From: Ignavibacteria bacterium
GTDB taxonomy: Bacteria > Bacteroidota > Ignavibacteria > Tepidaquicellales > Tepidaquicellaceae
Direction: 5' to 3'
Assembly (NCBI GenBank): GCA_019694675.1
Contig: JAIBBK010000015.1
Coordinates: 1-64,000, forward strand
DNA: 64,000 nt
Numbering within the stretch: position 1 is the first letter of the stretch; the number at the start of each line of letters is the position of its first letter. A model generated the notes under the pieces. That model saw only the letters and a program-made list of their open reading frames with translations. It ran no database searches and was not told the origin of the DNA. The position numbers and the translations under genes are program-made. Shown piece after piece: positions 8,913 through 18,427 of the stretch.

Positions 8913-9668
8913 CTATTTAACTGTTTCCGCAAACTCCTCTGAGAGTTCCGTAAAATAATGTACAAGTTCAGTATCACTGCTTTCTGAAGGGAAGTGAAGG
9001 AAGAAATAGGAACGGGGAAGTCCCTTGTCCCTCCACTTTCCGAGTTGAACAAACCACTCATCAATGCGTTGTCTGTCGGTTGAATGCCCGTATGCAATGA
9101 ATCTTATAAAAGCAGTGTGGCTGGTAAGTTTCAAATTGTTTATGTATGGCTTTGTTTCAACTGAATCCGTTATTACAATGCCCTTCCCTGTTGCCTGAAG
9201 GATCTCAAGAAGCCTTGTCGCCGGTTCCTTCCTGCTGATGAGCCCAAGACGCGGTTCAACACTGAGACTGAAGTCATCCGGAACTGCCGAAAGAAATGAT
9301 TCAAGAATCCCGAAGTCAGATTCACCGAAGCTGTTGCTCAGCTGAAGGAACACGGTACCGAGTTTGTCTCCGAACATGTTTACGCCTGACAGGAAATCTC
9401 TCATTTCATTTGCTGTATCGGAAAGAAGTTTTTCATGAGAAACAGACCTCGGAACTTTCGGACAGAATCTGAAGCCGTCCGGAGTTTTGTTCTTCCATCT
9501 CAATATTGACTGCGGTTCTGCGCCGTTGTAGAATGTTGAGTTCAGTTCAACCGTATTGAACTTTCTTGAATAGTAGTGCAGAAAATCGGATGACTTCGAG
9601 TTCTCAGGGTAAATGCTTCCTCTCCAGCTTTCATATCCCCACTGACTGCATCCGTAATAAAGCCTCAT
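8913..9668 (-). CDS. DUF72 family protein (YecE-like)
   Basis: A 251-residue TIM-barrel protein of the DUF72/YecE family. Signatures are the opening YYGCSQWGYESWRGSIYP, then FNTVELNSTFY, a WKNKTPDGFRFCPKVPR stretch and the end IRFIAYGHST...WFVQLGKW. Biochemical function is not established for the family. Its ATG directly abuts the stop of the SRAP gene (no gap), and upstream lie umuC and umuD on the same strand. This arrangement suggests a role connected with DNA damage or nucleic acid repair, which is inference from context only. Confidence 0.88.
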   Translation of the reverse strand: MRLYYGCSQWGYESWRGSIYPENSKSSDFLHYYSRKFNTVELNSTFYNGAEPQSILRWKNKTPDGFRFCPKVPRSVSHEKLLSDTANEMRDFLSGVNMFGDKLGTVFLQLSNSFGESDFGILESFLSAVPDDFSLSVEPRLGLISRKEPATRLLEILQATGKGIVITDSVETKPYINNLKLTSHTAFIRFIAYGHSTDRQRIDEWFVQLGKWRDKGLPRSYFFLHFPSESSDTELVHYFTELSEEFAETVK

Positions 9669-10313
9669 TCAGATCTCGGCTTTTCCGATCTTCATCTTTT
9701 CCGAATCATCAAGAGGAGAGCAAAGCTGAAGAGCAGCGTCATTGTCCTCCAGAAAACTTCCTGCATCCTCAGGAGTTATGAGAGCCGGCATCCTGTTATG
9801 AACTTTCTTCATGAATTTGTTCGGCTCGCAGGTTATTATTGATGAACTCACTTCTCCTTTGATATCCTTATCCGTGAATATCCCTCCTGCGAAAAATATC
9901 TTCTCTTTGTCAAGCGAGATCCTTTGCGGAATTTTCCTGCCGCCGGAAGGAACCCACTCATAAAATGCGGTCATGGGAAAGAGGCACCGCGAACCGGCAA
10001 AAAGTTTCTTCCATTTTGCTGATTTTGAAACGGTCTCGATCTTGCTGTTGAATATGTCCTTCTCAATGTTCGGATCGAGTCCCTTTGTCAGGCGTGACGG
10101 ATCGAATATCTTTGATCTGATGCCCCACTTCATCACCTTCAGGAGAAATTTGCCTTCCTCACATACGATCACCTTGACCCTGTTTGTCGGTGCGATGTTC
10201 TCCTCTTTCAGGATGTCGCTGAGGTCGTAGGCGATCTCAAGAGTCCCCGCATAGCTTTCAAACAGCTCCTGCAGTTCCTCATTGCTTGAGGCATTCTCGT
10301 ATCTTCCGCACAT
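9669..10313 (-). CDS. SOS response-associated peptidase (SRAP; YedK/HMCES family)
   Basis: Forms a covalent thiazolidine crosslink with abasic sites in single-stranded DNA, shielding them from breakage and error-prone bypass. The catalytic Cys2 is present in the invariant opening MCGRYEN. Other family residues are visible: Asn39 in ENIAPTN, Asn89 in FNSKIETV, Glu119 in TAFYEW and His172 in VHNRMPALI. Length 214 is usual. It begins three bases after umuC and abuts DUF72, so it is part of the umuD-umuC-SRAP-DUF72 run and is probably expressed with the translesion polymerase. Confidence 0.95.
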   Translation of the reverse strand: MCGRYENASSNEELQELFESYAGTLEIAYDLSDILKEENIAPTNRVKVIVCEEGKFLLKVMKWGIRSKIFDPSRLTKGLDPNIEKDIFNSKIETVSKSAKWKKLFAGSRCLFPMTAFYEWVPSGGRKIPQRISLDKEKIFFAGGIFTDKDIKGEVSSSIITCEPNKFMKKVHNRMPALITPEDAGSFLEDNDAALQLCSPLDDSEKMKIGKAEI

Positions 10314-10316
10314 GAT

Positions 10317-11588
10317 CTATATTTTTACTGTAAGAAGTTCTTTCCAGTTTGTAGTGTATCTTCTTGAGCGGTAAGACATTTTCATCTTCCAGTTTTGCGC
10401 TGTCCCTGATGAAGCAAATCTCAGGCTTCCTCTTCCCTCATCATAGTTGATCCTGTCCACGGCACTCATAAGGTGTTCACGCCTTGCATGGTCCGTAGAA
10501 TCCGCAAAACACAACTGCATCGAATCGTCGGGAATGATCCCTGAGAGCATCACACCGGCCTTGATGTATTTGATCCCCGGGCGGTATATCTTTCTCAGAG
10601 CCGATTTTGCCGCTTCTATGAACAAAGGCGTGAACGATGAAGGGCTGTCAAGGGCAGTAAGCTTTCCCTCCGCATGCTGAATGTGATGAAGTTTGTGATG
10701 ATTGGTCTGGATGAAAACATATATGAACTTCGCAAGAGAACTTTGCAGTCTGAGCTTTTCAAGTGCGCGCTCGGTGTATTGAGAAACCGCCTCTTCCAAC
10801 TCCGCAATATCTGTAACATACCTGCCGAATGACCTTGATGAGATTATTTCCTTCTTCGGGTGCATCATCTCGTCCAGTTCAATGCAGGGCTTTCCGTTCA
10901 GCTCCATCTGCATTCTTACGCCTAACACTCCCATTTTCATTCTGATCGCCTCGGCAGGGCATCTAACAAAATCGTTTGCGCTCATTATTCCGTTTGCCAT
11001 GAAGAATCTTCCCAGCGCTTTTCCTATTCCCCAGATGTCAATCACCGGCACGCGGGAAAGAAGCCGGCTCTTGTCCTTGAACTTTGACATGTCAAACACG
11101 CCGTCTAAAGACTGGTTCTTCTTGCAGAATTCGTTTGCGATCTTTGCAAGTGTCTTCGTCTCCGCTACTCCTATTGAGACAGGCAACCCCGTATTTCTTT
11201 TCACGGCATCTTTGATCATTACTGAATATTCCTCCGCACTGCATCCGGTAGGTGGCTCCATGCTTATGAATGCCTCATCGATCGAATAGACCTCAATGCA
11301 AGATGAGAATTCTCTCAGGGTATCCATCACTCTCCGCGACATGTCAGCATACAACGCATAATTGGATGAAAAGTAAGCAACATTGTTCTTCGTGATCAGA
11401 TCCTTTGCCTTAAAGAACGGAACTCCCATTTTTATTCCAAGCGCCTTTGCCTCGCTGCTTCTTGCCACTATGCATCCGTCGTTGTTGCTAAGTACAACAA
11501 CCGGCCTGCCCTTCAGGCGAGGGTCAAATACTTTCTCGCAAGAAGCGTAGAAGTTGTTGCAGTCAACCAGTGCAATGAGGTTCTTCAC
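10317..11588 (-). CDS. umuC: DNA polymerase V catalytic subunit (Y-family)
   Basis: Error-prone translesion polymerase. The 423-residue protein has the Y-family active site: Asp9 in [13 protein letters not shown] and Asp104-Glu105 in VYSIDEAF. The palm motif [17 protein letters not shown] and the [14 protein letters not shown] finger region follow. A helix-hairpin-helix (WGIGKALG near 206) and the little-finger domain follow; the C-terminal ~50 residues match the UmuC-specific tail rather than DinB. Translation starts at a GTG that overlaps the umuD stop (GTGA), so the two subunits are translationally coupled. The SRAP gene follows three bases downstream. Confidence 0.95.
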   Translation of the reverse strand: MKNLIALVDCNNFYASCEKVFDPRLKGRPVVVLSNNDGCIVARSSEAKALGIKMGVPFFKAKDLITKNNVAYFSSNYALYADMSRRVMDTLREFSSCIEVYSIDEAFISMEPPTGCSAEEYSVMIKDAVKRNTGLPVSIGVAETKTLAKIANEFCKKNQSLDGVFDMSKFKDKSRLLSRVPVIDIWGIGKALGRFFMANGIMSANDFVRCPAEAIRMKMGVLGVRMQMELNGKPCIELDEMMHPKKEIISSRSFGRYVTDIAELEEAVSQYTERALEKLRLQSSLAKFIYVFIQTNHHKLHHIQHAEGKLTALDSPSSFTPLFIEAAKSALRKIYRPGIKYIKAGVMLSGIIPDDSMQLCFADSTDHARREHLMSAVDRINYDEGRGSLRFASSGTAQNWKMKMSYRSRRYTTNWKELLTVKI

Positions 11589-12040
11589 AGGCTAATGACA
11601 GCTTTTATTACAACACCCCATATCTCGGTATCGGCAGTAACCTCGATAGGGCTGTAGTTCTCGTTCTCGGGTTTCAGGAAGTATCTGCCCTTTGTTATCT
11701 GAAGTTTTTTCACGGTGAATTCACCGTCAACAATTGCCACTACCGTGTCTCCGCTCCTTGGTTCCTTTGCCTTGTCAATTATAAGGATGTCTCCTTCCTT
11801 CAGGTTTGCATTGATCATGGAATCACCCGTGACTCTTGCAAGGAATGTGGAGGATGGATGCTTGATAAGGTACTCATTCAGGTCAAGTTCCTTTTCAACA
11901 TAGTCGAACGCAGGTGAAGGGAATCCGGCAGGAATAAGGTTTTCCACGAATTTTAGTCTGATACGCTTGCCGGATGAAGGGCGGAAAATTTCCAGTTTAG
12001 CTTGCGGCAATGTTTTATAAATTTTATTTAAATTACTCAA
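11585..12040 (-). CDS. umuD: UmuD, self-cleaving subunit of DNA polymerase V (S24/LexA-like)
   Basis: LexA-fold serine-lysine autoprotease that, once clipped, joins UmuC to form polymerase V. Ser74 (in VTGDSM) and Lys111 (in GEFTVKKL) form the catalytic pair, and Ala38-Gly39 (in IPAGFPSP) is the likely cleavage site. There is no N-terminal helix-turn-helix, which separates it from LexA. The best start is a TTG at 12040, with no ATG in frame upstream of the conserved region; an internal TTG at codon 11 is a second option. The stop overlaps the umuC start. A candidate operator palindrome lies 36 bases upstream. Confidence 0.92.
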   Translation of the reverse strand: MSNLNKIYKTLPQAKLEIFRPSSGKRIRLKFVENLIPAGFPSPAFDYVEKELDLNEYLIKHPSSTFLARVTGDSMINANLKEGDILIIDKAKEPRSGDTVVAIVDGEFTVKKLQITKGRYFLKPENENYSPIEVTADTEIWGVVIKAVISL

Positions 12041-12075
12041 ATTTCATCTGAGCTACAATATTAAGAACGGGTAAC

Positions 12076-12093
12076 TGCGGCAGTACAGCCGCA
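12076..12093. promoter_or_regulatory. Candidate operator palindrome between umuD and aat
   Basis: TGCGGC (12076-12081) and GCCGCA (12088-12093) are a perfect 6-bp inverted repeat around AGTACA. It lies in the 85-base region between the divergent umuD and aat genes. It does not match the E. coli or Bacillus LexA consensus, but its position suits a regulator of the umuDC cassette. Function is a guess. Confidence 0.35.
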
Positions 12094-12125
12094 TTGAAGC
12101 ATTTACTTATTATTTCTGAAAACCT

Positions 12126-12773
12126 ATGTTGAATCGTTTTTACACACTCAGCTGGGAGAATGTGCTGAACGGTTACGTCTCCGGTATATTTCCAATGGGA
12201 AATGAAGACGGAACCGTAAGCTGGTTCGAAGCGGATCCGAGAGCCGTGATACCTATTGCAGGAGAGGATGATAACCTGCGGATATCAAGGTCGCTAAGGC
12301 AGGTCATAAGCAGAAATGAATTTGAGATACGGCATAATACCGCATTCGGGGATGTGATAAGGAGCTGTTCGAAACGGGAATACTCATGGATCAATGACCT
12401 GATCATTAATGCATTCACGGAACTAAACGAGCTTGGCTTCGGGCATTCGGTTGAAGCATGGAAGGAAGGTAAGCTTGAAGGCGGGCTCTACGGTGTTGCA
12501 TTCAGAGGTGCATTCTTTGGGGAGTCAATGTTTTACAGTTCGGCAAATGCTTCAAAGGTGTGCGTTGTCAGACTCTTCGATGTTCTTAAGGCAAGCAGAT
12601 TCAGGCTTTTCGATATTCAGATGATAACTCCGCATTTCAGCCGGCTCGGAGCGGTTGAGATATCCAAAGAAGCCTATATGATTCAGCTTGAAAACGCTAT
12701 GGCAGTTGACAGGAAACTACTATTTGATAATCATCAAAACAGAAAACCAAACAACATATGCGACGATCAATAA
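12126..12773 (+). CDS. aat: Leucyl/phenylalanyl-tRNA--protein transferase
   Basis: N-end-rule enzyme that adds Leu or Phe from charged tRNA to N-terminal Lys or Arg of proteins, marking them for ClpAP. The 215-residue protein carries the family signatures GIFPMGNEDGTVSWFEADPR near the start, WINDLIINAFTELNELGFGHSVEAW in the middle, GGLYGVAFRGAFFGESMFY after it and FDIQMITPHFSRLGAVEIS near the end. Length is close to the usual ~230. The last 16 bases overlap the start of the following secreted-protein gene. Confidence 0.94.
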   Translation: MLNRFYTLSWENVLNGYVSGIFPMGNEDGTVSWFEADPRAVIPIAGEDDNLRISRSLRQVISRNEFEIRHNTAFGDVIRSCSKREYSWINDLIINAFTELNELGFGHSVEAWKEGKLEGGLYGVAFRGAFFGESMFYSSANASKVCVVRLFDVLKASRFRLFDIQMITPHFSRLGAVEISKEAYMIQLENAMAVDRKLLFDNHQNRKPNNICDDQ

Positions 12774-14518
12774 TTGCCCTTGCTCTCATAATTTGTACAG
12801 GAACGTCAGCAGTAAGCCAGGAACTGATTGAAACAAAGCTGACTGAAACGCCTGCGGGAACTGTGGCAGATGTTTACGAAATGGTATTTGACAGAAAGAG
12901 CGGCAGGTTTTGCAGGCTTAAATGGAATAACGACAAGACAAAAGTGAGTGTGGTTGATAATGAAACAAATTCAGAAGAAGCCAACTACATTTCTCCTATG
13001 CATGTTCGTTTTCTCTCAAACGGCAAGCATGTTGCTTTTGGTGATAACTACGGGTCCGACTACAGTACTTCAAATTCAATTCTGATAGTCGGTGGACAGA
13101 CCGTCCTGAAGTCAGACTTCATTGACTGGACTACTTCATATGTTAATTCAAAGGACGAGGTAGTCTTCTCCAGAAAGCAGGGCGACAAGTATTTTCTTAC
13201 TAAGTTTTCGGAAAGCCGCGGGGCGGAAGACTCCGTGCCTTATGATGAGATAAAGGCTGCATTCAGGATCAACCCTGATGCAAATATGGAGGGCGACGAA
13301 TATGTAAATGAAGAAAATCTGTTTTATGATAAGGAAGGAAAGAGGGTGTTCATTGCACTTGAGAACGGAAAGGCATTCATTCTGAATGAGAACAAGGCGG
13401 TCGAGACTCCGTACAGTGACATTGATTATACAAGTCTCTGCTATGACAATAACGGCACTCTCTGTTTCATAGCCAAAGAAAATGGCAAGCTCTTTGAACC
13501 CGGGCGAGGATGCTTTGTTGTAAGAGGGGATAAGAGGATGAGTGAATTCGACTTTGCATATCCTCCTCTGTATTTTGACAGGCAGAACAGCGTTTACTAC
13601 ATGATAGCCGACTCGACCGGCGAATACACATTCAACTATGACATAGTAAGAGACAATGACAGGTTGGGCGGCGACAAGTCGAATCGGGAAATGTACAATT
13701 CAGGCATTTCGGAAATAAGATTCAATGAGAACGGCGAACTCATTTATGTAGCTTCAAAGATTGAAAAGAATGAAATTGAATCGAGTGAGTACGTGCCGCT
13801 TTCTTACATGATAGATAAGAAGGGCAGGCACTTTCTCGGATACAGTATCAGGCCGATTGAGTGGAATGGCAAAGGAGAGGCGCTATACGCCGCACAGGAA
13901 AGTCTCACTGCAGGGAACTCCGATCTCTTCCTTTGGAAGAGCGGGAGAAAGGAGAAGATCAACAAGCAGAGGTATGATGACATTTACGGATACGGTTATA
14001 CGAAGAGCGGAGGGATCTATTATCTTGGACTGATATCGGATACAACGGGGGGAACTTACAAAAGCACTACAGATTTTGTAATGGACGGCAAGAAGATCGG
14101 TTCATACAGCTTCCTTTCTTATCAGTCTCTCGGTGATTCGGTCTACGCTATGGCTCACTCGCCTTCGGGTGATTATGCATTTGTTGCTGAGGAACAGTTG
14201 AACGATACAACCTACGGAAATGCGGTGTTCATGAATGGCACAAAACTCCCATTTCCCGAGACAGCTTCCGGAGGTCCCGGATATTTCAGAAGTGTTTACA
14301 GTCTTTTCTATGCTGTGAGCGGCGAGATGTTCTACCTTGCAGTTACAAAACCCGGTGAAGATTACACGATGGACCTTAAGGAAGTGTTTGTGAACAACAG
14401 GTCATTGGGAAAGATCTACAACTCGGTCAGCGCAATCTCCTACGATCCCTCCGCTAACGAAGTCTCATTCATTGCAAGCAGGGGAAACGAGGTATTTGAT
14501 GTTAAGCTCAGGTTTTAG
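12758..14518 (+). CDS. Secreted beta-rich (propeller-like) protein, unknown function
   Basis: A 586-residue protein with a signal peptide (residues 1-20, ending SAVSQ). The remainder is a series of ~40-60 residue units with short strands and Asn/Gly/Asp turns, such as VRFLSNGKHVAFGDNYG, LCYDNNGTLCFIAKENG, IRFNENGELIYVASK and ISYDPSANEVSFIASRG. These resemble blades of a WD40/TolB-like beta-propeller. No enzyme motif, lipobox or type IX sorting domain is visible. It starts inside the end of aat, so the two are probably on one transcript, with no obvious functional link. I do not recognise it as a named family. Confidence 0.65.
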   Translation: MRRSIIALALIICTGTSAVSQELIETKLTETPAGTVADVYEMVFDRKSGRFCRLKWNNDKTKVSVVDNETNSEEANYISPMHVRFLSNGKHVAFGDNYGSDYSTSNSILIVGGQTVLKSDFIDWTTSYVNSKDEVVFSRKQGDKYFLTKFSESRGAEDSVPYDEIKAAFRINPDANMEGDEYVNEENLFYDKEGKRVFIALENGKAFILNENKAVETPYSDIDYTSLCYDNNGTLCFIAKENGKLFEPGRGCFVVRGDKRMSEFDFAYPPLYFDRQNSVYYMIADSTGEYTFNYDIVRDNDRLGGDKSNREMYNSGISEIRFNENGELIYVASKIEKNEIESSEYVPLSYMIDKKGRHFLGYSIRPIEWNGKGEALYAAQESLTAGNSDLFLWKSGRKEKINKQRYDDIYGYGYTKSGGIYYLGLISDTTGGTYKSTTDFVMDGKKIGSYSFLSYQSLGDSVYAMAHSPSGDYAFVAEEQLNDTTYGNAVFMNGTKLPFPETASGGPGYFRSVYSLFYAVSGEMFYLAVTKPGEDYTMDLKEVFVNNRSLGKIYNSVSAISYDPSANEVSFIASRGNEVFDVKLRF

Positions 14519-14523
14519 GTAAG

Positions 14524-16926
14524 TCACTCGCTGTAACTGGCTGATGCCGTTATTGTTCTGCCGTCGGTAACTACGGTGACACAGCCTGTGAGGTCGGTCC
14601 TTAGCACATTGCAGTCCGTGTATTCGTATCGCTTCATAACTTCGCCTGAAGGGTGTCCGAACTTGTTGTTCCTTCCGCAGGAGATGACCGAAATATCCGG
14701 TGAAGAAAATGCTACAAGACCGGAAGTACTTGAGGTGATGCTCCCGTGATGCGGGGACTTCAATATGTCAGCACTCAGTATCCCGGCATATTTCTCTGTT
14801 ATTTCCTTCTCGGCTTCATGCTCAACATCTCCTGTGAACAGGATCTCCGATTCTTTATACTTCAGTAAAAATGCCACGCTTGTATTGTTCAGATTTTCTT
14901 CAGCACTCATGCCGTGTCTGCCGGGATGGAGAAAATACAGTCTGATGTTTTCAAAGCTCTCGCAAAGATCTCCTGCAAGGGGAAACTCCAGCGCAATTCC
15001 TTTCCGGGCAATGAGATCGAATAGGCCTTTTGCAGCACCGTCATCAGAGCCGGCCTCAGATGCGAATACCTTGTGCACATTGAAATTGCTGATGATGTAC
15101 TCCGCTCCTCCGATATGATCATTGTGGTTGTGAGTGAGGATCAAGAGGTCTATGTCGGTTATGCCTTTCCTTCTAAGAAATGGGGCAATTGTCCTTTCGC
15201 CTGTATCATATCCCCGGAAGTTACTTCCGGCATCAACGATTATGCACTGGCCCCCAGGTGTAAGAACTACAGCCGCATCCCCCTGCCCAACATCAAGAAA
15301 GCAGATGCACATTTCCTGCCTGCGCGTCCCAGTAACGCAGAATATGATCACTGCAAGGAGTATTGAACAGACTATTCTGAAAGGTATTTGGGAAACTTTG
15401 GTGACTGAGAATATAACCGCAATGATCACGAATATCCCTGCCGTTTCATACAGAGTCAGTTCCCTTATATGGAAATAAGCTCCCGGCAGACCCGCGGCAA
15501 GTCCGATCATGCCAAGCTGAATTGACAACAGCACGTCATTTGTAACTGAGGCCAGCAAAGACAGTTCATTCGAGATCAGTGAAAGAACGATCTGCATGAA
15601 GCCTATGGCAAGCGAGATGTTAGCCATCGGAACTGCAGCCATATTGACCGCCAGCGAGATCACGGAGACTTTGCCGAAGTACTGTGCAGTAATTGGCAGG
15701 GTCCCTGCCTGTGCCGCAAATGTTGTGAAGAATGCCGCCGCCAGGGCACGCTTCATATTAAGTATCCTGCCGCGCTTCTGACCCTCCTTTCTAAGAATCA
15801 CTTTGTCGATCTTCTCATAGATCCACACCATGGAAATAACTGCGGTGAATGACAGTATAAAACCCGCATCAAAGAGCTGGCGCGAATCTGCGATCAGTAT
15901 CGCCGCCGCAGAGATGCCTGCAAGATTGTAGAAATTGCTTACCCTCTGCATTCTTGTTCCCGCAAGGGCGAGTATTCCCATTATCGAAGCTCTTACAATT
16001 GATGCCGTGCTTCCCGTGAGAAGGCAGTAAAAAGCAAGAAAGACAATGATTACCGCCAGCGAAACGGCAGGGCGTACACGGAGCACAGACAGAAGCAGTG
16101 TAAGAGAGATCACTATGTAAGCGACGTTCAGGCCTGATACGGCAATCAGGTGAGTCACGCCTGCATCTGTGAAGTTGTTTCGGACCTCTTCGCTGATATC
16201 GGACCTGTCGCCTGCCACAAGCCCTTTCAGATATTCGGCATTGTCGCCGTCAAGCTGATCGCTGATGCAGTTCAGTGCGTACTCTTTGGATGGGAAGATG
16301 ATATCTCGCATAATTAAGCTCATGTTTCCGTCACCTCCCAGCTCCAGACTGCCCAGGCCGTATGCACGGAAGACAAAGTAGATTCCCTTCAGGCTGAGAT
16401 ATCTCCTGTAATCAAATTCTCCGGGATTCCGGCTCCCGGGGGGTGTCTCAAGTTTTCCCTTCAGTAATACTATTTGCCCCGGACTGATCTCAGGGCTCAT
16501 TGAGTCTCTCTCGGAAAGGGTGATGCTGACAATTACTTCTCCTTCAACCGGAAGAGTATCACGGTGGATCAGTTTATGTACACTTACCGGAAATCTGATT
16601 CTTGTGCTGTCGGCATCGGGAATATCACTGACTGTTCCGGCAAGCTTGATTGTCCTTCCAGTAACATTCTTGGGAAGACGGGCAAGTGAATCTGCCGGTA
16701 ACTCGTAGCATGCAGAGTTGAACAACAGAAGTCCCGTGAGAACAACGATGACTCCTGCAACATGCGATCTTCCTCTTCTGATAATCAATACCGCACAAAG
16801 CAGTGTAATTACCACGATGCAGATCTGGGATCTGTTCACAGGCAACATGCTCCCCGCAATTATTCCCATGCTTAACAAAGCAGAGAGCTTCAGTCCGGGC
16901 ATTGTATTCAGTCCGCTCATTCGCAT
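14524..16926 (-). CDS. comEC: ComEC/Rec2-type DNA uptake channel
   Basis: Inner-membrane channel that carries single-stranded DNA into the cytoplasm during natural transformation. The 800-residue protein has the complete three-part layout: an N-terminal membrane and OB-like region (about 1-200), the multi-spanning Competence domain (about 215-500, including AGDRSDISEEVRNNFTDAGVTHLIAVSGLN) and a C-terminal metallo-beta-lactamase domain with THNHNDHIGG near residue 597 and HHGS later. It begins ATGCGAATG at 16926; the second ATG at 16920 is an equal choice. It converges on the secreted-protein gene with a 5-base gap. Other competence genes are not in this window. Confidence 0.92.
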   Translation of the reverse strand: MRMSGLNTMPGLKLSALLSMGIIAGSMLPVNRSQICIVVITLLCAVLIIRRGRSHVAGVIVVLTGLLLFNSACYELPADSLARLPKNVTGRTIKLAGTVSDIPDADSTRIRFPVSVHKLIHRDTLPVEGEVIVSITLSERDSMSPEISPGQIVLLKGKLETPPGSRNPGEFDYRRYLSLKGIYFVFRAYGLGSLELGGDGNMSLIMRDIIFPSKEYALNCISDQLDGDNAEYLKGLVAGDRSDISEEVRNNFTDAGVTHLIAVSGLNVAYIVISLTLLLSVLRVRPAVSLAVIIVFLAFYCLLTGSTASIVRASIMGILALAGTRMQRVSNFYNLAGISAAAILIADSRQLFDAGFILSFTAVISMVWIYEKIDKVILRKEGQKRGRILNMKRALAAAFFTTFAAQAGTLPITAQYFGKVSVISLAVNMAAVPMANISLAIGFMQIVLSLISNELSLLASVTNDVLLSIQLGMIGLAAGLPGAYFHIRELTLYETAGIFVIIAVIFSVTKVSQIPFRIVCSILLAVIIFCVTGTRRQEMCICFLDVGQGDAAVVLTPGGQCIIVDAGSNFRGYDTGERTIAPFLRRKGITDIDLLILTHNHNDHIGGAEYIISNFNVHKVFASEAGSDDGAAKGLFDLIARKGIALEFPLAGDLCESFENIRLYFLHPGRHGMSAEENLNNTSVAFLLKYKESEILFTGDVEHEAEKEITEKYAGILSADILKSPHHGSITSSTSGLVAFSSPDISVISCGRNNKFGHPSGEVMKRYEYTDCNVLRTDLTGCVTVVTDGRTITASASYSE

Positions 16927-17093
16927 ACTTGTCCTTCCAAATTTACTTCAATTGCAGTGCAGTATCAAAAAGTTTTTCAGGACTTTGTGAAAAAATACAG
17001 GCAGAACTCGGGCCAAAGCTCCGGCAGGGCAATTTTCCTGGTGAAGGCAATCGGGACTTTCTAAAACTTTCTGAATTGCATAACTTGCCCCGC

Positions 17094-18398
17094 ATGAACA
17101 CATCTGAACTGATCAAAAAGAAAAGAAACAACCTGTCTCTTACAGGAGAGGAGCTGAAGTTCCTCATTGACGGATATCTGAACGGTGAAGTTGCCGATTA
17201 TCAGATGTCTGCTTTCCTTATGGCTGTCTACTTCAGGGGAATGACAGACGATGAGACATTCCGGCTGACTGAGCTGATGATTGACAGCGGTGTAAGGCTT
17301 GATCTGTCCGGCATCAGAGTTCCGAAGATTGACAAGCATTCTACCGGAGGTGTTGGCGATAAGACATCTCTGATACTTGCCCCGCTTGTTGCATGCGAAG
17401 GCATTGCGGTTCCAATGATCTCGGGCAGAGGGCTTGGCCATACAGGCGGCACGCTCGATAAGCTCGAGTCCATACCCGGCTTTGATGTGAATCTCAGCCT
17501 TAAGGAATTTACCGGTCTGATAGGATCCGCGGGAGTTGCGCTTGCCGGACAGACAAAAGACTTTGCACCCGCAGACAAGAAGCTGTATGCACTGCGGGAC
17601 GTTACCGCAACGGTTGAATGCATACCTTTGATCACTTCAAGCATTATGAGCAAGAAGCTTGCAGAAGGCGCGGACGGTTTTGTGTTTGATGTAAAAATAG
17701 GAAGGGGAGGTAATCTTCCCGGACAGAACGAGCCGGTTGAGCTTGCAAAGAAACTCATATCAACTTCGAGGAGAGCAGGCAAGAAGGCTATTGCGGTCCT
17801 GACCGATATGGAACAGCCCCTTGGCAGAAAGATAGGGAACTGGCTTGAGGTTGAAGAATCAGTTGAGCTGATGAGCGGCAGTATGATCCCTGACCTGTTC
17901 AAACTTACAGCTACGCTTGCCGGTGCGATGATCTTCCTCGGCGGGAAGTCCTCGGATATCGCTGAAGGGGAGCAGATCGCTGTTTCAAGGCTCATGGACA
18001 AGAGCGCACTCAGAAAGTTCGAAGAGATAGTCGCACTTCAGAAAGGGGAAGTGGGGTATCTGAAGGACTGGACCAGACTTAAGAGAAGCAGGATTGCAAG
18101 AACTGTCTTCGCCGGCGAGAGCGGATTTGTATCCGAACTGAAAGCAGACATTATCGGACTTGCATCAATAGACCTTGGTTGCGGAAGGAAGAAAATATCA
18201 GATGATATTGATCCGCTTGCCGGAATCGTTCTTCATGCGAAGATCGGAGATGAGGTAAAAGCCGGTGACCCTGTTCTTGAGATGTATGCAGACACACCTG
18301 AAAGGCTTGACAGCGCTGAAAAGCGGATTGCAGGCGCAATATGCATCTCACATAATAAACCCGAAAGCAGGAAGCTTATAATAGACATTCTTGACTGA
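17094..18398 (+). CDS. Pyrimidine-nucleoside (thymidine) phosphorylase
   Basis: Salvage enzyme that cleaves thymidine or uridine with phosphate to the base and a (deoxy)ribose-1-phosphate. I start it at the ATG at 17094 because the family begins there (MNTSELIKKKR, LTGEELKFLIDGY), giving 434 residues, the usual size. The frame is open to 16902 but that extension is non-coding in appearance and overlaps the comEC start. Signatures: KHSTGGVGDKTSLILAPLVA (phosphate binding), SGRGLGHTGGTLDKLESIPGF, LYALRDVTATVE, and SIMSKKLAEGADGFVFDVK. A biotin-lipoyl-like C-terminal domain ends the protein. Whether it prefers thymidine (DeoA) or is broad (Pdp) is not decided. Confidence 0.93.
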   Translation: MNTSELIKKKRNNLSLTGEELKFLIDGYLNGEVADYQMSAFLMAVYFRGMTDDETFRLTELMIDSGVRLDLSGIRVPKIDKHSTGGVGDKTSLILAPLVACEGIAVPMISGRGLGHTGGTLDKLESIPGFDVNLSLKEFTGLIGSAGVALAGQTKDFAPADKKLYALRDVTATVECIPLITSSIMSKKLAEGADGFVFDVKIGRGGNLPGQNEPVELAKKLISTSRRAGKKAIAVLTDMEQPLGRKIGNWLEVEESVELMSGSMIPDLFKLTATLAGAMIFLGGKSSDIAEGEQIAVSRLMDKSALRKFEEIVALQKGEVGYLKDWTRLKRSRIARTVFAGESGFVSELKADIIGLASIDLGCGRKKISDDIDPLAGIVLHAKIGDEVKAGDPVLEMYADTPERLDSAEKRIAGAICISHNKPESRKLIIDILD

Positions 18399-18427
18399 AC
18401 CTAAAACATCCCCATAAAAAACAAAAT

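Noticed and set aside
16902..17093. N-terminal extension of the nucleoside phosphorylase
   Set aside because: It overlaps the comEC start region and the family begins at the ATG at 17094.
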